Notes: generated by a model from the sequence alone, not told the origin. A DNA stretch of 8,019 nucleotides from Saprospirales bacterium (GCA_003448025.1 DLXL01000276.1:1673-9691); one strand, 5' to 3'; positions 1-7,675 are shown, counted from the first letter of the stretch. Numbers and translations: made by a program.

Positions 1-1
1 A

Positions 2-961
2 GGGACAGAATTTACGGTCACCCTGCCCATGCAGCATCATGTTGGTTCACTTGAAAATATCGCTAAACAGGTCATCTATGAGGATGAACTTTCTTCCCTG
101 TCGAAACATTCCCCTGCAGCGCCGAATGCTGTCATTCAGGGCACTGCTTCTTCAACATCCGAACTGATCCTGCTCGTCGAAGACAACAGCGATGTAGTGG
201 CCTATACTGCCGGCTGTCTTCCGGACTATCGGCTGGCAGTAGCCAAAGACGGACGTGAAGGATATGATATTGCCTGTGATCTGGTGCCCGATCTTATCAT
301 CACCGACGTGATGATGCCCTATGTAGATGGCTATGCCTTGACACGCCTCTTGCGGGCAGACGAACGCACCAGTCATATACCCATCATCATGCTCACGGCC
401 AAAGCCGATATCGAAAGTAAACTCGAAGGAATTGAACAGGGTGTTGATGTTTATCTGGAAAAGCCTTTTTACCGGGAGGAATTGCTGCTGCGGGTCAAAA
501 AACTATTGGAGCAGCGCAAATTATTACAAAAAGCGTATGCAAAAATGGCCGGCTTTAGTGATCCGTCAGGGCTCACTGATTCGTCCGGGACAATAGATGG
601 GCAGATAGCCGCACCGCCGGTTGAAGTTCCTGTAAAAGAAAATGAATTTGTCAAAAAAGTGCGACAGGAAATAGAAAACAACCTAAGCGACGAATACTTT
701 GGGGTGGAGGAACTTTCCAAAAAAATCTTGTTAAGTCAGTCACAGCTACACCGCAAACTTACGGCAGTCACCGGCCACTCCCCCAATTATTTCATTCGCC
801 TGATCCGCACCCAAAAAGCCTGTGAATTATTAAAAACCACCGATCAACCGATAGCGCATATTGCAGCGAGCTGTGGCTTTAGCGATTCGAGTTATTTTGG
901 CAAAGTCTTCAAGCAGGAAATGGGCATGACGCCGATGGAGTGGCGCAATGGGGAAGGGTGA
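2..961 (+). CDS. Hybrid two-component sensor kinase/regulator, C-terminal part (receiver + AraC-type HTH)
   Basis: The frame is open from base 2 and begins GTEFTVTLP, the usual end of a histidine-kinase ATPase domain, so the gene starts left of the window. ATG 29 is therefore an internal Met. Numbering from that Met: residues about 45-165 are a response-regulator receiver with acidic pair E51/D52, phosphoacceptor D93 (in IITDVMMP), T123 (LTAK) and K145 (LEKPF). Residues about 207-306 are an AraC-family double helix-turn-helix, including the IAHIAASCGFSDSSYFGKVF segment. This order (kinase, receiver, AraC) is that of Bacteroidota hybrid two-component systems, which sense in the periplasm and activate nearby transcription, often of glycan-use genes. 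The sensor part and the kinase His box are outside the window, so the ligand is unknown. The gene is convergent with the secreted propeller gene. Receiver and HTH are clear; the hybrid-kinase call rests on the short ATPase remnant and family architecture. Confidence 0.9.
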   Translation, partial: GTEFTVTLPMQHHVGSLENIAKQVIYEDELSSLSKHSPAAPNAVIQGTASSTSELILLVEDNSDVVAYTAGCLPDYRLAVAKDGREGYDIACDLVPDLIITDVMMPYVDGYALTRLLRADERTSHIPIIMLTAKADIESKLEGIEQGVDVYLEKPFYREELLLRVKKLLEQRKLLQKAYAKMAGFSDPSGLTDSSGTIDGQIAAPPVEVPVKENEFVKKVRQEIENNLSDEYFGVEELSKKILLSQSQLHRKLTAVTGHSPNYFIRLIRTQKACELLKTTDQPIAHIAASCGFSDSSYFGKVFKQEMGMTPMEWRNGEG

Positions 962-1014
962 GATTTTCCGCCTCTTCCGTGCTTTCCGGGCAAACACCTG
1001 ATCGCCTCCAGCCT

Positions 1015-1040
1015 GACCTCGTAGAGGTCTTTCTGCTTCT
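1015..1040 (+). terminator. Terminator-like hairpin after the hybrid kinase gene
   Basis: A perfect 6-bp stem, GACCTC-GTA-GAGGTC (1015-1029), is followed by the pyrimidine-rich TTTCTGCTTCT. It lies 53 bases past the kinase stop codon and is oriented correctly for that gene. The T-tract is interrupted, so termination may be partial. The rest of the 150-bp convergent gap (962-1111) holds nothing else I can support. Confidence 0.45.
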
Positions 1041-1111
1041 GCATGGCCTTCCTGCATAAGGCCCGGGCGCGGCAGAAAGTGAAGACCCTTGCCAGACATA
1101 CTATTGAGACC

Positions 1112-3280
1112 TTACCTCTGCTTAAGCAACCAACCCGAGGCAAGTGCATCATGGCTCATGAGTTGCCAGTATAGCGGGCCGTTGGGCAAATGTTGCAGGG
1201 GAAGTCGCCAACGCTGAACGCCTGCCTGCTGTATGCCTCCTGATTGACGCAGCAGCAGACAACCGGCGGCATCGCGCAACTCAAGCAACACTTCCGAGGT
1301 TGCCGGAAGCGTATACTCCAGCGTAGTTTGTGTAACGGCCGGATTGGGGTATACAGATGCTGGTATCCGTTGCTGCGCATTGCCGTCTATGGCATCATCG
1401 GCGTTTAGGGTCACGCCGTTTTCATTAAATACGGCAATACCGCCGTTTTCGCATCCAATCCAGACATTATGGTGGGCATCTACTGCCAGAGCTGTAATGT
1501 TCGGGTAAGGCAGCGGAGTAGTTTTATAGGGATAGAAGTGAATAGATTCGTTTTCGATTTTGATCAACTGTAAGTTGGCGTCCGCGCTGAAGCACAAATT
1601 TCGATAGGTACCAATCCAGATTTTTTCAGAGCCGTCAAAAGCCATGGTGCTGAATTCGCCATACTGATAGGCTTCCAGTGGAAATTTTTCCCAGGTTGCG
1701 CCATCATACCGGGTAAATTCGTAAGGCGTTAATACCCAGACATCGCCATTGGGTGCAACTTTCACTTCCCGAACAGACAGAGCAAATTCCGACAAACCCA
1801 TTTCAAGGTTAGTGTACAAAGTCCAGGATTGCCCATCAAAACGATACACTATATCGCTCACCCCGGCAGAGGGCATCCATACATTTCCTTGTTGATCAAT
1901 ACAAAGCTCTCGTACCGTAAAGGTGGGTGCTGGGGCGTCAAATACCTGAAAACCGGAGCCATTGTAGCGTGCTATTTTACCATACCCGCCAATCCATATA
2001 TGGTTCGTATTGGGTTCGGCTGCCACGGAATATACCTGCCCAAAATTAAATTCAACAGGTACGGGGATTTGCTCCCACGCTCCATTATACCTGTATATCT
2101 CATCAAAATGTGCCACCCACAAGCGCCCTAAACCGTCTTTTGCCAGGCTTTTACACTTCCAGAATGGTTGATTGGGACTCATTCCATCTATGGCTTCCCA
2201 TTGCTGATCCTGAAACCTGGAAAGATATTGGCCATTCATCGTGTAAATGTTAAAATGGTCATCAAATATTGCCCATAACATTTGTGTGCCAATCACTTCC
2301 AACTGCGCTACACCACCCTCCGGAATGTCGGCCACGGCAGAAGTCATTTTTTCCAGGACACCATTGGCAAAACGATATAATCCCTTCTCTTCCGTACCAA
2401 ACCACAATGCACCGGAAGGGCTTACCTCCATTTGCATATTGGAAGTATAAAACGGCAGATAGTTGCCATAACCTGTTTGCCACGACCCATCGGGCAGTCT
2501 TTTATGAATTCCGTCAAAATCGGAGGCAACCCATACGGTACCGTCGTCACTCATAGTTAGTCCATCAGGCCAAAGGTCCATCTCCTCTACCATCCAATTA
2601 TCTCCTTGAGGAACACCTAGTTGGTCGCCGGACAAAAACCAGACTTCTCCCAGTGCATCCACCAGCCAATTGTCCACATCCACATTATCGGGTAGCGGAT
2701 GCGTGGTGAGCGTGGAGCCATTATATCGGTAAAACAAATTTTCTTCACCGTCCAACACCCAGATTCCTGGCGCCTGTGGGTGTGTATTAAAATCTGAATT
2801 TCCATTAAAAAGTGCCTCTTCATCAATAACCAGCCAGTTTTGCCCGTCAAAACGCGCCAGATTGGCGTTATGACCGGGAAAAGATACCCATGCATGACCT
2901 GCGCCATCTATCCTGACTTTTTGAATCCACAGTTGTACCGGATTACCGCCGGAGGATGTAGGGTTCAGCACAGTAATGGAATTTCCTTGCCAGCGCAGCA
3001 ATCCAATGCGCGTGCCCAGCCAGCGTGTACCATCAGGGCCAATCGCTACGGAAGTAATTTCGTTGATTGGAAGCCCGGAATTACTTCTATTATTAAAGGT
3101 CATCTCACCATCCAGCGTATTTATTTGCACCAGACCACCATTGGTGGCCAGCCACAAAAAGTCACCATCCTTAGCCATGTCATTGATCTGGCGTCCGGGC
3201 GTGTAATGGATGAATTGAGGCGACTGTGCGTGGAGGGCGGCCAGGAAACAGGAAAGCAAAAGGGATAGTAATGTTCGCAT
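1112..3280 (-). CDS. Secreted beta-propeller protein (two-component regulator propeller repeats) with type IX sorting domain
   Basis: The protein has 722 residues. Residues 1-18 form a signal peptide (basic start MRT, hydrophobic Leu-rich core, likely cleavage after LHA at 18). From about residue 30 to 630 it consists of repeated 40-50-residue blades with the Reg_prop signature: Asp/Gly-rich turns followed by xxWxG/xxWxA, for example GTRWLGTRIGLLRW, GALWFGTEEKGLYRF, NHIWIGGYGKIARYN and NVWIGCENGGIAVFN. I count about a dozen, suggesting two propellers. The last ~85 residues, from VYPNPAVTQTTLEY, match the type A sorting domain used by the Por/type IX secretion system, so the mature protein should be released or held on the cell surface. 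Such propellers normally form the periplasmic sensor of hybrid kinases, but here no membrane helix, kinase or Y_Y_Y domain follows. Its ligand is unknown. ATG 3280 is chosen because the signal peptide begins there. A weak -7-like CATCTTTG lies upstream at 3330-3323. Confidence 0.88.
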   Translation of the reverse strand: MRTLLSLLLSCFLAALHAQSPQFIHYTPGRQINDMAKDGDFLWLATNGGLVQINTLDGEMTFNNRSNSGLPINEITSVAIGPDGTRWLGTRIGLLRWQGNSITVLNPTSSGGNPVQLWIQKVRIDGAGHAWVSFPGHNANLARFDGQNWLVIDEEALFNGNSDFNTHPQAPGIWVLDGEENLFYRYNGSTLTTHPLPDNVDVDNWLVDALGEVWFLSGDQLGVPQGDNWMVEEMDLWPDGLTMSDDGTVWVASDFDGIHKRLPDGSWQTGYGNYLPFYTSNMQMEVSPSGALWFGTEEKGLYRFANGVLEKMTSAVADIPEGGVAQLEVIGTQMLWAIFDDHFNIYTMNGQYLSRFQDQQWEAIDGMSPNQPFWKCKSLAKDGLGRLWVAHFDEIYRYNGAWEQIPVPVEFNFGQVYSVAAEPNTNHIWIGGYGKIARYNGSGFQVFDAPAPTFTVRELCIDQQGNVWMPSAGVSDIVYRFDGQSWTLYTNLEMGLSEFALSVREVKVAPNGDVWVLTPYEFTRYDGATWEKFPLEAYQYGEFSTMAFDGSEKIWIGTYRNLCFSADANLQLIKIENESIHFYPYKTTPLPYPNITALAVDAHHNVWIGCENGGIAVFNENGVTLNADDAIDGNAQQRIPASVYPNPAVTQTTLEYTLPATSEVLLELRDAAGCLLLRQSGGIQQAGVQRWRLPLQHLPNGPLYWQLMSHDALASGWLLKQR

Positions 3281-3584
3281 AGGTTGGGTAGTTTAGAGTG
3301 TGTCTGTGCTGGTTAGCGTCTTCAAAGATGCGCCATTTCTGTCTAAAGGTTGGTTTGTTTCATGTTTTTATTAAGGATACAGATGAAATAAAGCTGAGCA
3401 CCGATAGTTTTCCGCTCCGCCTGGTCTTCCCGGACAAGACCCAAACGCTGCAGAAAAGGATCTTCGTGATGTCTCCCGGGTAAACATAAATCACCTTTAG
3501 TATCTTGGAACCGCCCGTATCAAAGTGCGGGAGTGAGTATCCCATTGTTCTTCTCTGGCTTCTTTGCAGCGCAACAGAAGGAAC

Positions 3585-3613
3585 CTGCCTGAATCGGGCA
3601 GTTTCTTTACTTT
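3585..3613 (+). terminator. Terminator-like hairpin with T-rich tail, no obvious upstream gene
   Basis: CTGCCTG-AAT-CGGGCAG (3585-3601) pairs over seven positions (one T-G wobble) around a 3-base loop and is followed by TTTCTTTACTTT. The plus-strand orientation fits an intrinsic terminator, but no recognisable plus-strand gene precedes it. It may end a small transcript or be left over from a lost gene. Confidence 0.45.
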
Positions 3614-3615
3614 TG
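3608..3615 (+). promoter_or_regulatory. Possible Bacteroidota -7 promoter element (TACTTTTG)
   Basis: TACTTTTG fits the TAnnTTTG -7 consensus of Bacteroidota sigma factors and lies 75 bases before the ATG of the Crp/Fnr remnant at 3691, a reasonable leader length. No TTTG -33 element is visible at the usual spacing, and the site overlaps the tail of the hairpin above, so it may be chance. Confidence 0.25.
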
Positions 3616-3690
3616 CCGGACTGAGCGAAAAGTTCGCGTATTTATGAGTTGGTTGGTAAGAGTATCAGAAAAAGCAACAACAACTAAGCA

Positions 3691-3850
3691 ATGAAAAACA
3701 TACTATTTGACTTTATATCAAAATACGTTTCCCTGACAGATGATGAGAAAGCGCATTACTTTCGTTAGACATATTCCGCTCTGTTAAGAAAGGGACGATT
3801 TTGCTCAAAGAAGGACAAATGTCGAAAGAAGGCTACTTTGTATTAAAGGC
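3691..3850 (+). pseudogene. Crp/Fnr-family regulator, N-terminal remnant, frameshifted and truncated
   Basis: From ATG 3691 the frame reads MKNILFDFISKYVSLTDDEK and hits a stop at 3766. Shifting frame near 3747-3752 (at GAGAAAGCGC) restores ALLSLDIFRSVKKGTILL, then KEGQMSKEGYFVLK, ending by about 3848. Joined, this is the start of the cyclic-nucleotide-binding domain of the Crp/Fnr regulators common in Bacteroidota, including the KKGxxLLxEG turn. Family members have about 190 residues; only about 53 remain, and the rest of the sensor domain and the DNA-binding HTH are absent. Loss of one base, probably an A in the short A-run, explains the shift. The homology breaks off where another decayed coding sequence begins, which points to an internal deletion. 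It is almost certainly non-functional. The family assignment comes from memory of typical sequences. Confidence 0.75.
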
Positions 3851-4027
3851 CTGATCTTATCCAGCGTGTTCCACAACACCTTGTATATTCCCTATACATT
3901 GTTTAATTTGGCAGGAGAGGCATGGATGCACATGGTGTTTGGAGCTGTTGTGGAAGTCTTGCTTCTTGTTTTCATTCTCTATTATGCATGGAAATGGCCT
4001 CGTGTTGAAACATGCTCTAATTCCTGA
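3851..4027 (+). pseudogene. C-terminal remnant of a small membrane protein
   Basis: The frame beginning at CTG 3851 reads LILSSVFHNTLYIPYTLFNL, then AGEAWMHMVFGAVVEVLLLV, then FILYYAWKWPRVETCSNS and a stop at 4025-4027. It has a strong hydrophobic helix (about MVFGAVVEVLLLVFILYYAW) followed by basic residues, as in the last transmembrane segment of a small inner-membrane protein. No start codon or N-terminal part is present: upstream lies the broken Crp/Fnr gene in a different frame. I infer that it was the gene after the regulator and that a deletion fused the two ruins. I do not recognise the family. Confidence 0.5.
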
Positions 4028-4107
4028 GCAACAAGTCTATTGTACTTTTATGGACATTTGTATTCCGAAATCCACTAGAGCGCAAAGCTTCATAACGTTA
4101 GAGCATC

Positions 4108-4881
4108 ATGTATTCTTCAACAACCCACCATCCAACCGGCCAAATAATAGAATTCAATATTATATATGCACAGGAGGGCAAAAATCAAGACATTAAAGCT
4201 ATTTATGACGAGTTGGTTTTTCTGGAAGATATCGGTTTCGGTAAAATTTTCCAACGAAAAGATAATGGAGATTTTTGGCATCTAGACCCCAATCAGGCTA
4301 TTGCAAGGTATATCACGTCTGGCCAGCTTGATCTCTTTCACAAATGGGAGAGTCAGGTCTTATTACCAACCGATGAACAATTTGAAATACTCAAACAAAT
4401 TGGAGGGCTGCCGTCGTCTCCATATGCATTGTATCCAGACAGCCTTCAGTTTCCTGCATCGGTTACCACAAAAAGTGGAGAGCAAATAGACCTGTGCTTA
4501 TTCCATTTCTGCCAGGCGCCTCCCTTCCAAAGGTATTTCAGGAAGGTTTTGTTGCTGAGCGATATTGCCGACATAAGCGCAAGCGAGCTTGCACTTAATC
4601 ACGACCTACGACTTGCAAGCACTTTAGCAGGCGAGATTAGGATGGGGTTTTCGCCATTTATGGTAAAAACCAATACCGGCAGATTTATAACCTACAACGG
4701 GACAACGCAGTTCGCCTCCACCGGTGACATTAAGGGGAATGAGGTTGTTTCAGAAGTTAAATTCTCCTATGATCGTTTTGATAAGGTAAACGATGTTTCA
4801 TTTGACGACCTAACTTTTATCATTGGTAAATGGGACACCAGGCTTGAAGCACTATTTAAGCAATACAGACAACTGCTCTAA
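4108..4881 (+). CDS. Hypothetical protein, 257 residues, unrecognised
   Basis: I do not recognise this protein. ATG 4108 is the first available start, because an in-frame TAG lies at 4099-4101; there is no clear ribosome-binding sequence. It has no signal peptide or membrane helix, so it is probably cytoplasmic. Residues 25-75 look helical and acidic (IKAIYDELVFLEDIGFGKIF), followed by WHLDPNQAIARYI. The middle (about 110-150) has a Cys- and aromatic-rich strand, LCLFHFCQAPPFQRYF. The C-terminal third looks beta-rich (MGFSPFMVKTNTGRFITYNG) and ends in a basic helix. The long frame with coding-like composition supports a real gene. The DNA is noticeably more AT-rich than the acylase gene beside it, and it follows two gene ruins, which would fit an acquired segment. 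Its stop overlaps that of the convergent acylase gene. Confidence 0.7.
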   Translation: MYSSTTHHPTGQIIEFNIIYAQEGKNQDIKAIYDELVFLEDIGFGKIFQRKDNGDFWHLDPNQAIARYITSGQLDLFHKWESQVLLPTDEQFEILKQIGGLPSSPYALYPDSLQFPASVTTKSGEQIDLCLFHFCQAPPFQRYFRKVLLLSDIADISASELALNHDLRLASTLAGEIRMGFSPFMVKTNTGRFITYNGTTQFASTGDIKGNEVVSEVKFSYDRFDKVNDVSFDDLTFIIGKWDTRLEALFKQYRQLL

Positions 4882-7130
4882 TTCCCTGTTTCTCCCGGCC
4901 GGTATCGGCGCTTGGCCCGCCGCTCCACATCTTCCCGGTAGAAGGCCACATCCTTGAACTGTACGTCTACATAACGTTGTGCCTGGTCGTAGAAGTGGGG
5001 CGAGCGGGGATCGCCGCTCTCACCGCCTGCCAGCAGGCTCTTGGCCTTCAGTTTAGGGCCGAACTCCACCACCGCCACGAAGCTGTTGCCGGAAGTGCCA
5101 TAAATGCGCCTGGAACCTTTGTATCGTTGAGCACCGAAGGATGCCAGTGCGCCCCAATGGCCGGAAGCGAGGCCACAGGGCAGGCTCGGTTTGCTGTCAT
5201 CAAAGGGCTGCTCGATGTCGCCGGTCAGGCGCTGGAACCGGTTGACCTCGCCCCAGGGCACATCCCAGCGGCCAAAGTCAGCCACGAGTTGTTGCACGGC
5301 CTGCCTGAAGATGGCCAGTCGCTCCGCCGGGGGGGATCCGGCGCCAAAGTATTGGATCGTAACCATGTCGAACGGATATTCATTATCCAAACTGGCCGGC
5401 ACTTTCCCATTCTTTGCATAGTACTTGCCATAGTAGTGCGCCAGGGTCATGGCCACAGACTCCTTGCTCACCCTGAAATCCCATTTACGAAGCGATTCGA
5501 TCGCCGGGGCAAGCATTTTATCGTCCTTTTGCGGGCCTGCCCCGTCGTAAGCCGCCACGAGGCCGGGAATCAGCTGCTCAAAGCCAGGCAGCGTGGGATC
5601 GTATGCTGTTTCAATCAGTTTGTCCAGTGTGAAATCCCGGCGCTCTTTGAGCAGCCGCACTGCATGAACTCCCCGAAAATTTTCACGGGGCTGACGCATA
5701 TACACCGGATAATCCTGCGGTTTGGGGCTGTTTTCGCCGGCACAAGTGAAGGGGGTGGAATTGCAGTTTTGCAGCCAGCCGTTCGGCGGGTTTACCACCA
5801 CGATACAATCGTCTACCTCATGCAGTCCCTGCCAATCGGTGGCAGGATTGCTGCCGTCCACGGGCTTCGAGAAGTCGAATGATGTATCCCTTTTCGGGGC
5901 AAAGTTGCCGTGGTAATAGGCAATATTCCCCTCTGCATCGGCAAAGACAGTGTTGTTCGAGGAGTTCGTGCGCATATCCATCATCTTGCGGAACTCGGCG
6001 TGGTTCTTCAATTTGGTGCGGGTGAACGACTGGGTGAGCGCTTTCACGGGTTCCCACATCATGGCGGTAGCTACCCATTTATCGTCCTGCAGGTGAGTAA
6101 TGGGGCCGTGATGGGTGCGGTAAATGGGGAACTGACGTTCTTTCACTTCCTGACCATCCTGATATTTCAGGGTCACTTGCTTTGCTGTGACAGGGCGCTT
6201 TTCTGTGCCGTATTGGTAGAAATATTGTCCGTTCTCTTGAGTAATCGTCTCCACAAACTCGTCCATGACGTCTATGTAGGAGGAAGTGTGCATCCAACCC
6301 GTTTTTTCATTAAATCCCTGATAGACAAAAAATTGCCCCCAGGTGACGGCGCCATATACGTTTAGTCCTTCTTCGCTCACCACATGAATTTCGGGCCTGA
6401 AGTAGAACGAAGTGTGCGGATTGATGAGCAGCATGGCATGGCCGCTGGCCGTCATCTTGCCCGACAGGGCAAAGCCGTTGGAGCCGCGTGGTTCGTCGTC
6501 CCTGTTTGCGTACCTATCCCAACCGCTCATGCGCTTGGTTTCACGCCATCCAAGCCCCTTGTCTTGCTCATTTCCGGAGTTCTCAGGCTGCCCAATTTGC
6601 GCATAAAACGCCTGGATTTGCTCTGTGGGTATATCCTCGATATTGGCGCCAATGCTTCCTTCAAAGAAGTACATGGGGAACCACGGCTCGAATCGGGTGA
6701 GCAATCTGGGCTTCACTTCCGGGTGTGTATACAGGTAGTAGTTGACGCCGTCGGCGAAGGCGACACAGAGTGTTTTAAGCCATTCCGGAGCGCTTTCGTA
6801 GTGCGCCCTGGCCTCGTCCACGGTCATGAACAGTTGGGCCCGCAGGTCGCTGTACAGCTCTTTTTCCCCCTCTACTTCGGCCAGCCTACCGATGGCCCTG
6901 AGGTAGTTGAGTTCCACCCGCGGGAAGTCGTCTTCGCACTGGGCATACAGCATCCCGAACACGGCATCGGCGTCCGACTTGCCGTAGATGTGCGGGATGC
7001 CGAAGTCGTCACGAAATATGGTGACACGTGCGGCCTGAGCCTTCCAGCGTTCAGGGTCGGTGGATTTGTTGGAGTCGCTGCAGGCGGTGATTGCCAGACA
7101 AAGCCAAATAAGGAGAGTTGATTTTTTCAT
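4878..7130 (-). CDS. Penicillin/acyl-homoserine-lactone acylase family lipoprotein (Ntn hydrolase)
   Basis: The 750-residue precursor, a usual length for the family, is of the self-cleaving type that hydrolyses amide-linked acyl groups (beta-lactam side chains, N-acyl homoserine lactones, lipopeptides). Residues 1-17 are a lipoprotein signal with lipobox ITAC, so C17 should be lipidated and the enzyme anchored in the envelope. The alpha chain starts near VTIFRDDFGIPHIYG. The autocatalytic site is G216-S217-N218; Ser217 would become the nucleophile and new N-terminus of the beta chain. H239, in INPHTSF, sits at beta position 23, as in PvdQ-like and cephalosporin acylases rather than penicillin G acylase (Gln). 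RTHHGPI (338-344) and QNCNSTP (454-460, oxyanion Asn candidate) are also present. The natural substrate cannot be read from sequence. ATG 7130 gives the MKKS signal start. The 221 bp upstream to the next gene show no clear promoter. A 7-G run (plus-strand 5329-5335) keeps the frame. Confidence 0.92.
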   Translation of the reverse strand: MKKSTLLIWLCLAITACSDSNKSTDPERWKAQAARVTIFRDDFGIPHIYGKSDADAVFGMLYAQCEDDFPRVELNYLRAIGRLAEVEGEKELYSDLRAQLFMTVDEARAHYESAPEWLKTLCVAFADGVNYYLYTHPEVKPRLLTRFEPWFPMYFFEGSIGANIEDIPTEQIQAFYAQIGQPENSGNEQDKGLGWRETKRMSGWDRYANRDDEPRGSNGFALSGKMTASGHAMLLINPHTSFYFRPEIHVVSEEGLNVYGAVTWGQFFVYQGFNEKTGWMHTSSYIDVMDEFVETITQENGQYFYQYGTEKRPVTAKQVTLKYQDGQEVKERQFPIYRTHHGPITHLQDDKWVATAMMWEPVKALTQSFTRTKLKNHAEFRKMMDMRTNSSNNTVFADAEGNIAYYHGNFAPKRDTSFDFSKPVDGSNPATDWQGLHEVDDCIVVVNPPNGWLQNCNSTPFTCAGENSPKPQDYPVYMRQPRENFRGVHAVRLLKERRDFTLDKLIETAYDPTLPGFEQLIPGLVAAYDGAGPQKDDKMLAPAIESLRKWDFRVSKESVAMTLAHYYGKYYAKNGKVPASLDNEYPFDMVTIQYFGAGSPPAERLAIFRQAVQQLVADFGRWDVPWGEVNRFQRLTGDIEQPFDDSKPSLPCGLASGHWGALASFGAQRYKGSRRIYGTSGNSFVAVVEFGPKLKAKSLLAGGESGDPRSPHFYDQAQRYVDVQFKDVAFYREDVERRAKRRYRPGETGN

Positions 7131-7351
7131 TACAGGATATGGAGGCCATCAAGATATGATACCCGATGGTTTTGTTGGTTGTTTTTTCAGGAATATCGCA
7201 CAGGGTGCGAACAGGCAAAAAGGGATGCTTATGGAGCGTTGGATTTTTGCGAAAGATAGAGATATCAATGGTAATGGTTATTTCAATGCATCCCACTCCT
7301 CATTGTTGTAAATCTCAGAAGTTTCACCTTTGGGGTTTATTTTTAATCCGG

Positions 7352-7576
7352 CTATTCTTTTCTATTTCCCTTTTTATAATGTCTTATGATGCTCACTATG
7401 AGCGACAAGATTGTCATTATAAAAATAGTTGCAAGTCCGAGGAAAAGTATTGCCAGCCAGTGTTCCACCTCATGTGTATCCGGGAAAAGTAAGCATGCAA
7501 TGGGTTCGGAAACAAAAAAATAAGCAATGGATAATAGAATCCAGGAGAGTAAGTGAAGTAGAATTGTCTTCTTCAT
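7352..7576 (-). CDS. Small membrane protein, 74 residues, unrecognised
   Basis: A short frame starts at ATG 7576 with MKKTILLHLLSWILLSIAYF. It has two hydrophobic segments, about residues 5-23 and 43-66 (HWLAILFLGLATIFIMTILS), separated by an acidic, His-containing loop (FPDTHEVEHW). It ends in a basic tail, RHYKKGNRKE. The basic ends and acidic loop predict both termini in the cytoplasm. The family is not recognised and no enzymatic motif is visible. It lies on the same strand as the acylase, 221 bases upstream of it, so co-transcription is possible but not shown. The MITE-like element lies directly upstream of it. Its clean membrane topology supports a real gene, but the small size leaves doubt. 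Confidence 0.6.
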   Translation of the reverse strand: MKKTILLHLLSWILLSIAYFFVSEPIACLLFPDTHEVEHWLAILFLGLATIFIMTILSLIVSIIRHYKKGNRKE

Positions 7577-7643
7577 AATGAGGGTGATTTACTGCCTCCC
7601 CTGGTCTTCTCCCTTTCCTAATCCCAATCCTAACGCCGCGCTT

Positions 7644-7656
7644 GTGTCTTTTGACC
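7644..7656 (+). repeat. Left direct repeat (target-site duplication)
   Basis: GTGTCTTTTGACC, identical to 7961-7973. It abuts the left terminal inverted repeat and shares its last base with the extended repeat, so the true duplication is 11-13 bp. Confidence 0.75.
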
Positions 7657-7675
7657 TACGGTATGCACATTAAAA
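7656..7675 (+). repeat. Left terminal inverted repeat
   Basis: CTACGGTATGCACATTAAAA; its 3' 16 bases match the inverse of 7942-7957 exactly. Weaker similarity continues about 12 bases further inward. Confidence 0.8.

Larger units (their letters stand above)
3281..3690. other. Gene-poor intergenic stretch between the propeller gene and the decayed Crp/Fnr locus
   Basis: I see no convincing gene in these 410 bases. Short open frames of about 61 codons exist on both strands (around 3298-3545), but they overlap each other and match nothing I recognise. The stretch holds the upstream region of the propeller gene, a terminator-like hairpin at 3585-3613 and a promoter-like TACTTTTG at 3608. A small perfect hairpin, GCGAA-AAG-TTCGC (3625-3637), follows, with no clear role. 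Confidence 0.5.

Noticed and set aside
892..1152. Minus-strand frame of about 86 codons across the kinase/propeller gap, with a basic stretch resembling protein (RKAMQKQKDLYEVRLEAIR)
   Set aside because: It overlaps the 3' ends of both confident genes and has no recognisable family; at most a relic.
3298..3545. Two overlapping 61-codon frames on opposite strands
   Set aside because: Short, mutually overlapping, without start context, hydrophobic pattern or known motif.
5329..5335. Run of seven G in the acylase gene as a phase-variation tract
   Set aside because: Too short to be persuasive, located mid-gene in GC-rich DNA, and the frame is intact.
4977..7121. Long plus-strand open frames (about 301, 151 and 245 codons) opposite the acylase gene
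   Set aside because: They lie fully antisense to a gene with clear family motifs, show no domain signatures, and are expected by-products of GC-rich coding sequence.
7051..7492. Other open frames around the acylase start and upstream gap (minus 7051-7296, plus 7060-7311 and 7166-7492)
   Set aside because: They overlap the better supported acylase signal peptide or the small membrane-protein gene and show no coding features.
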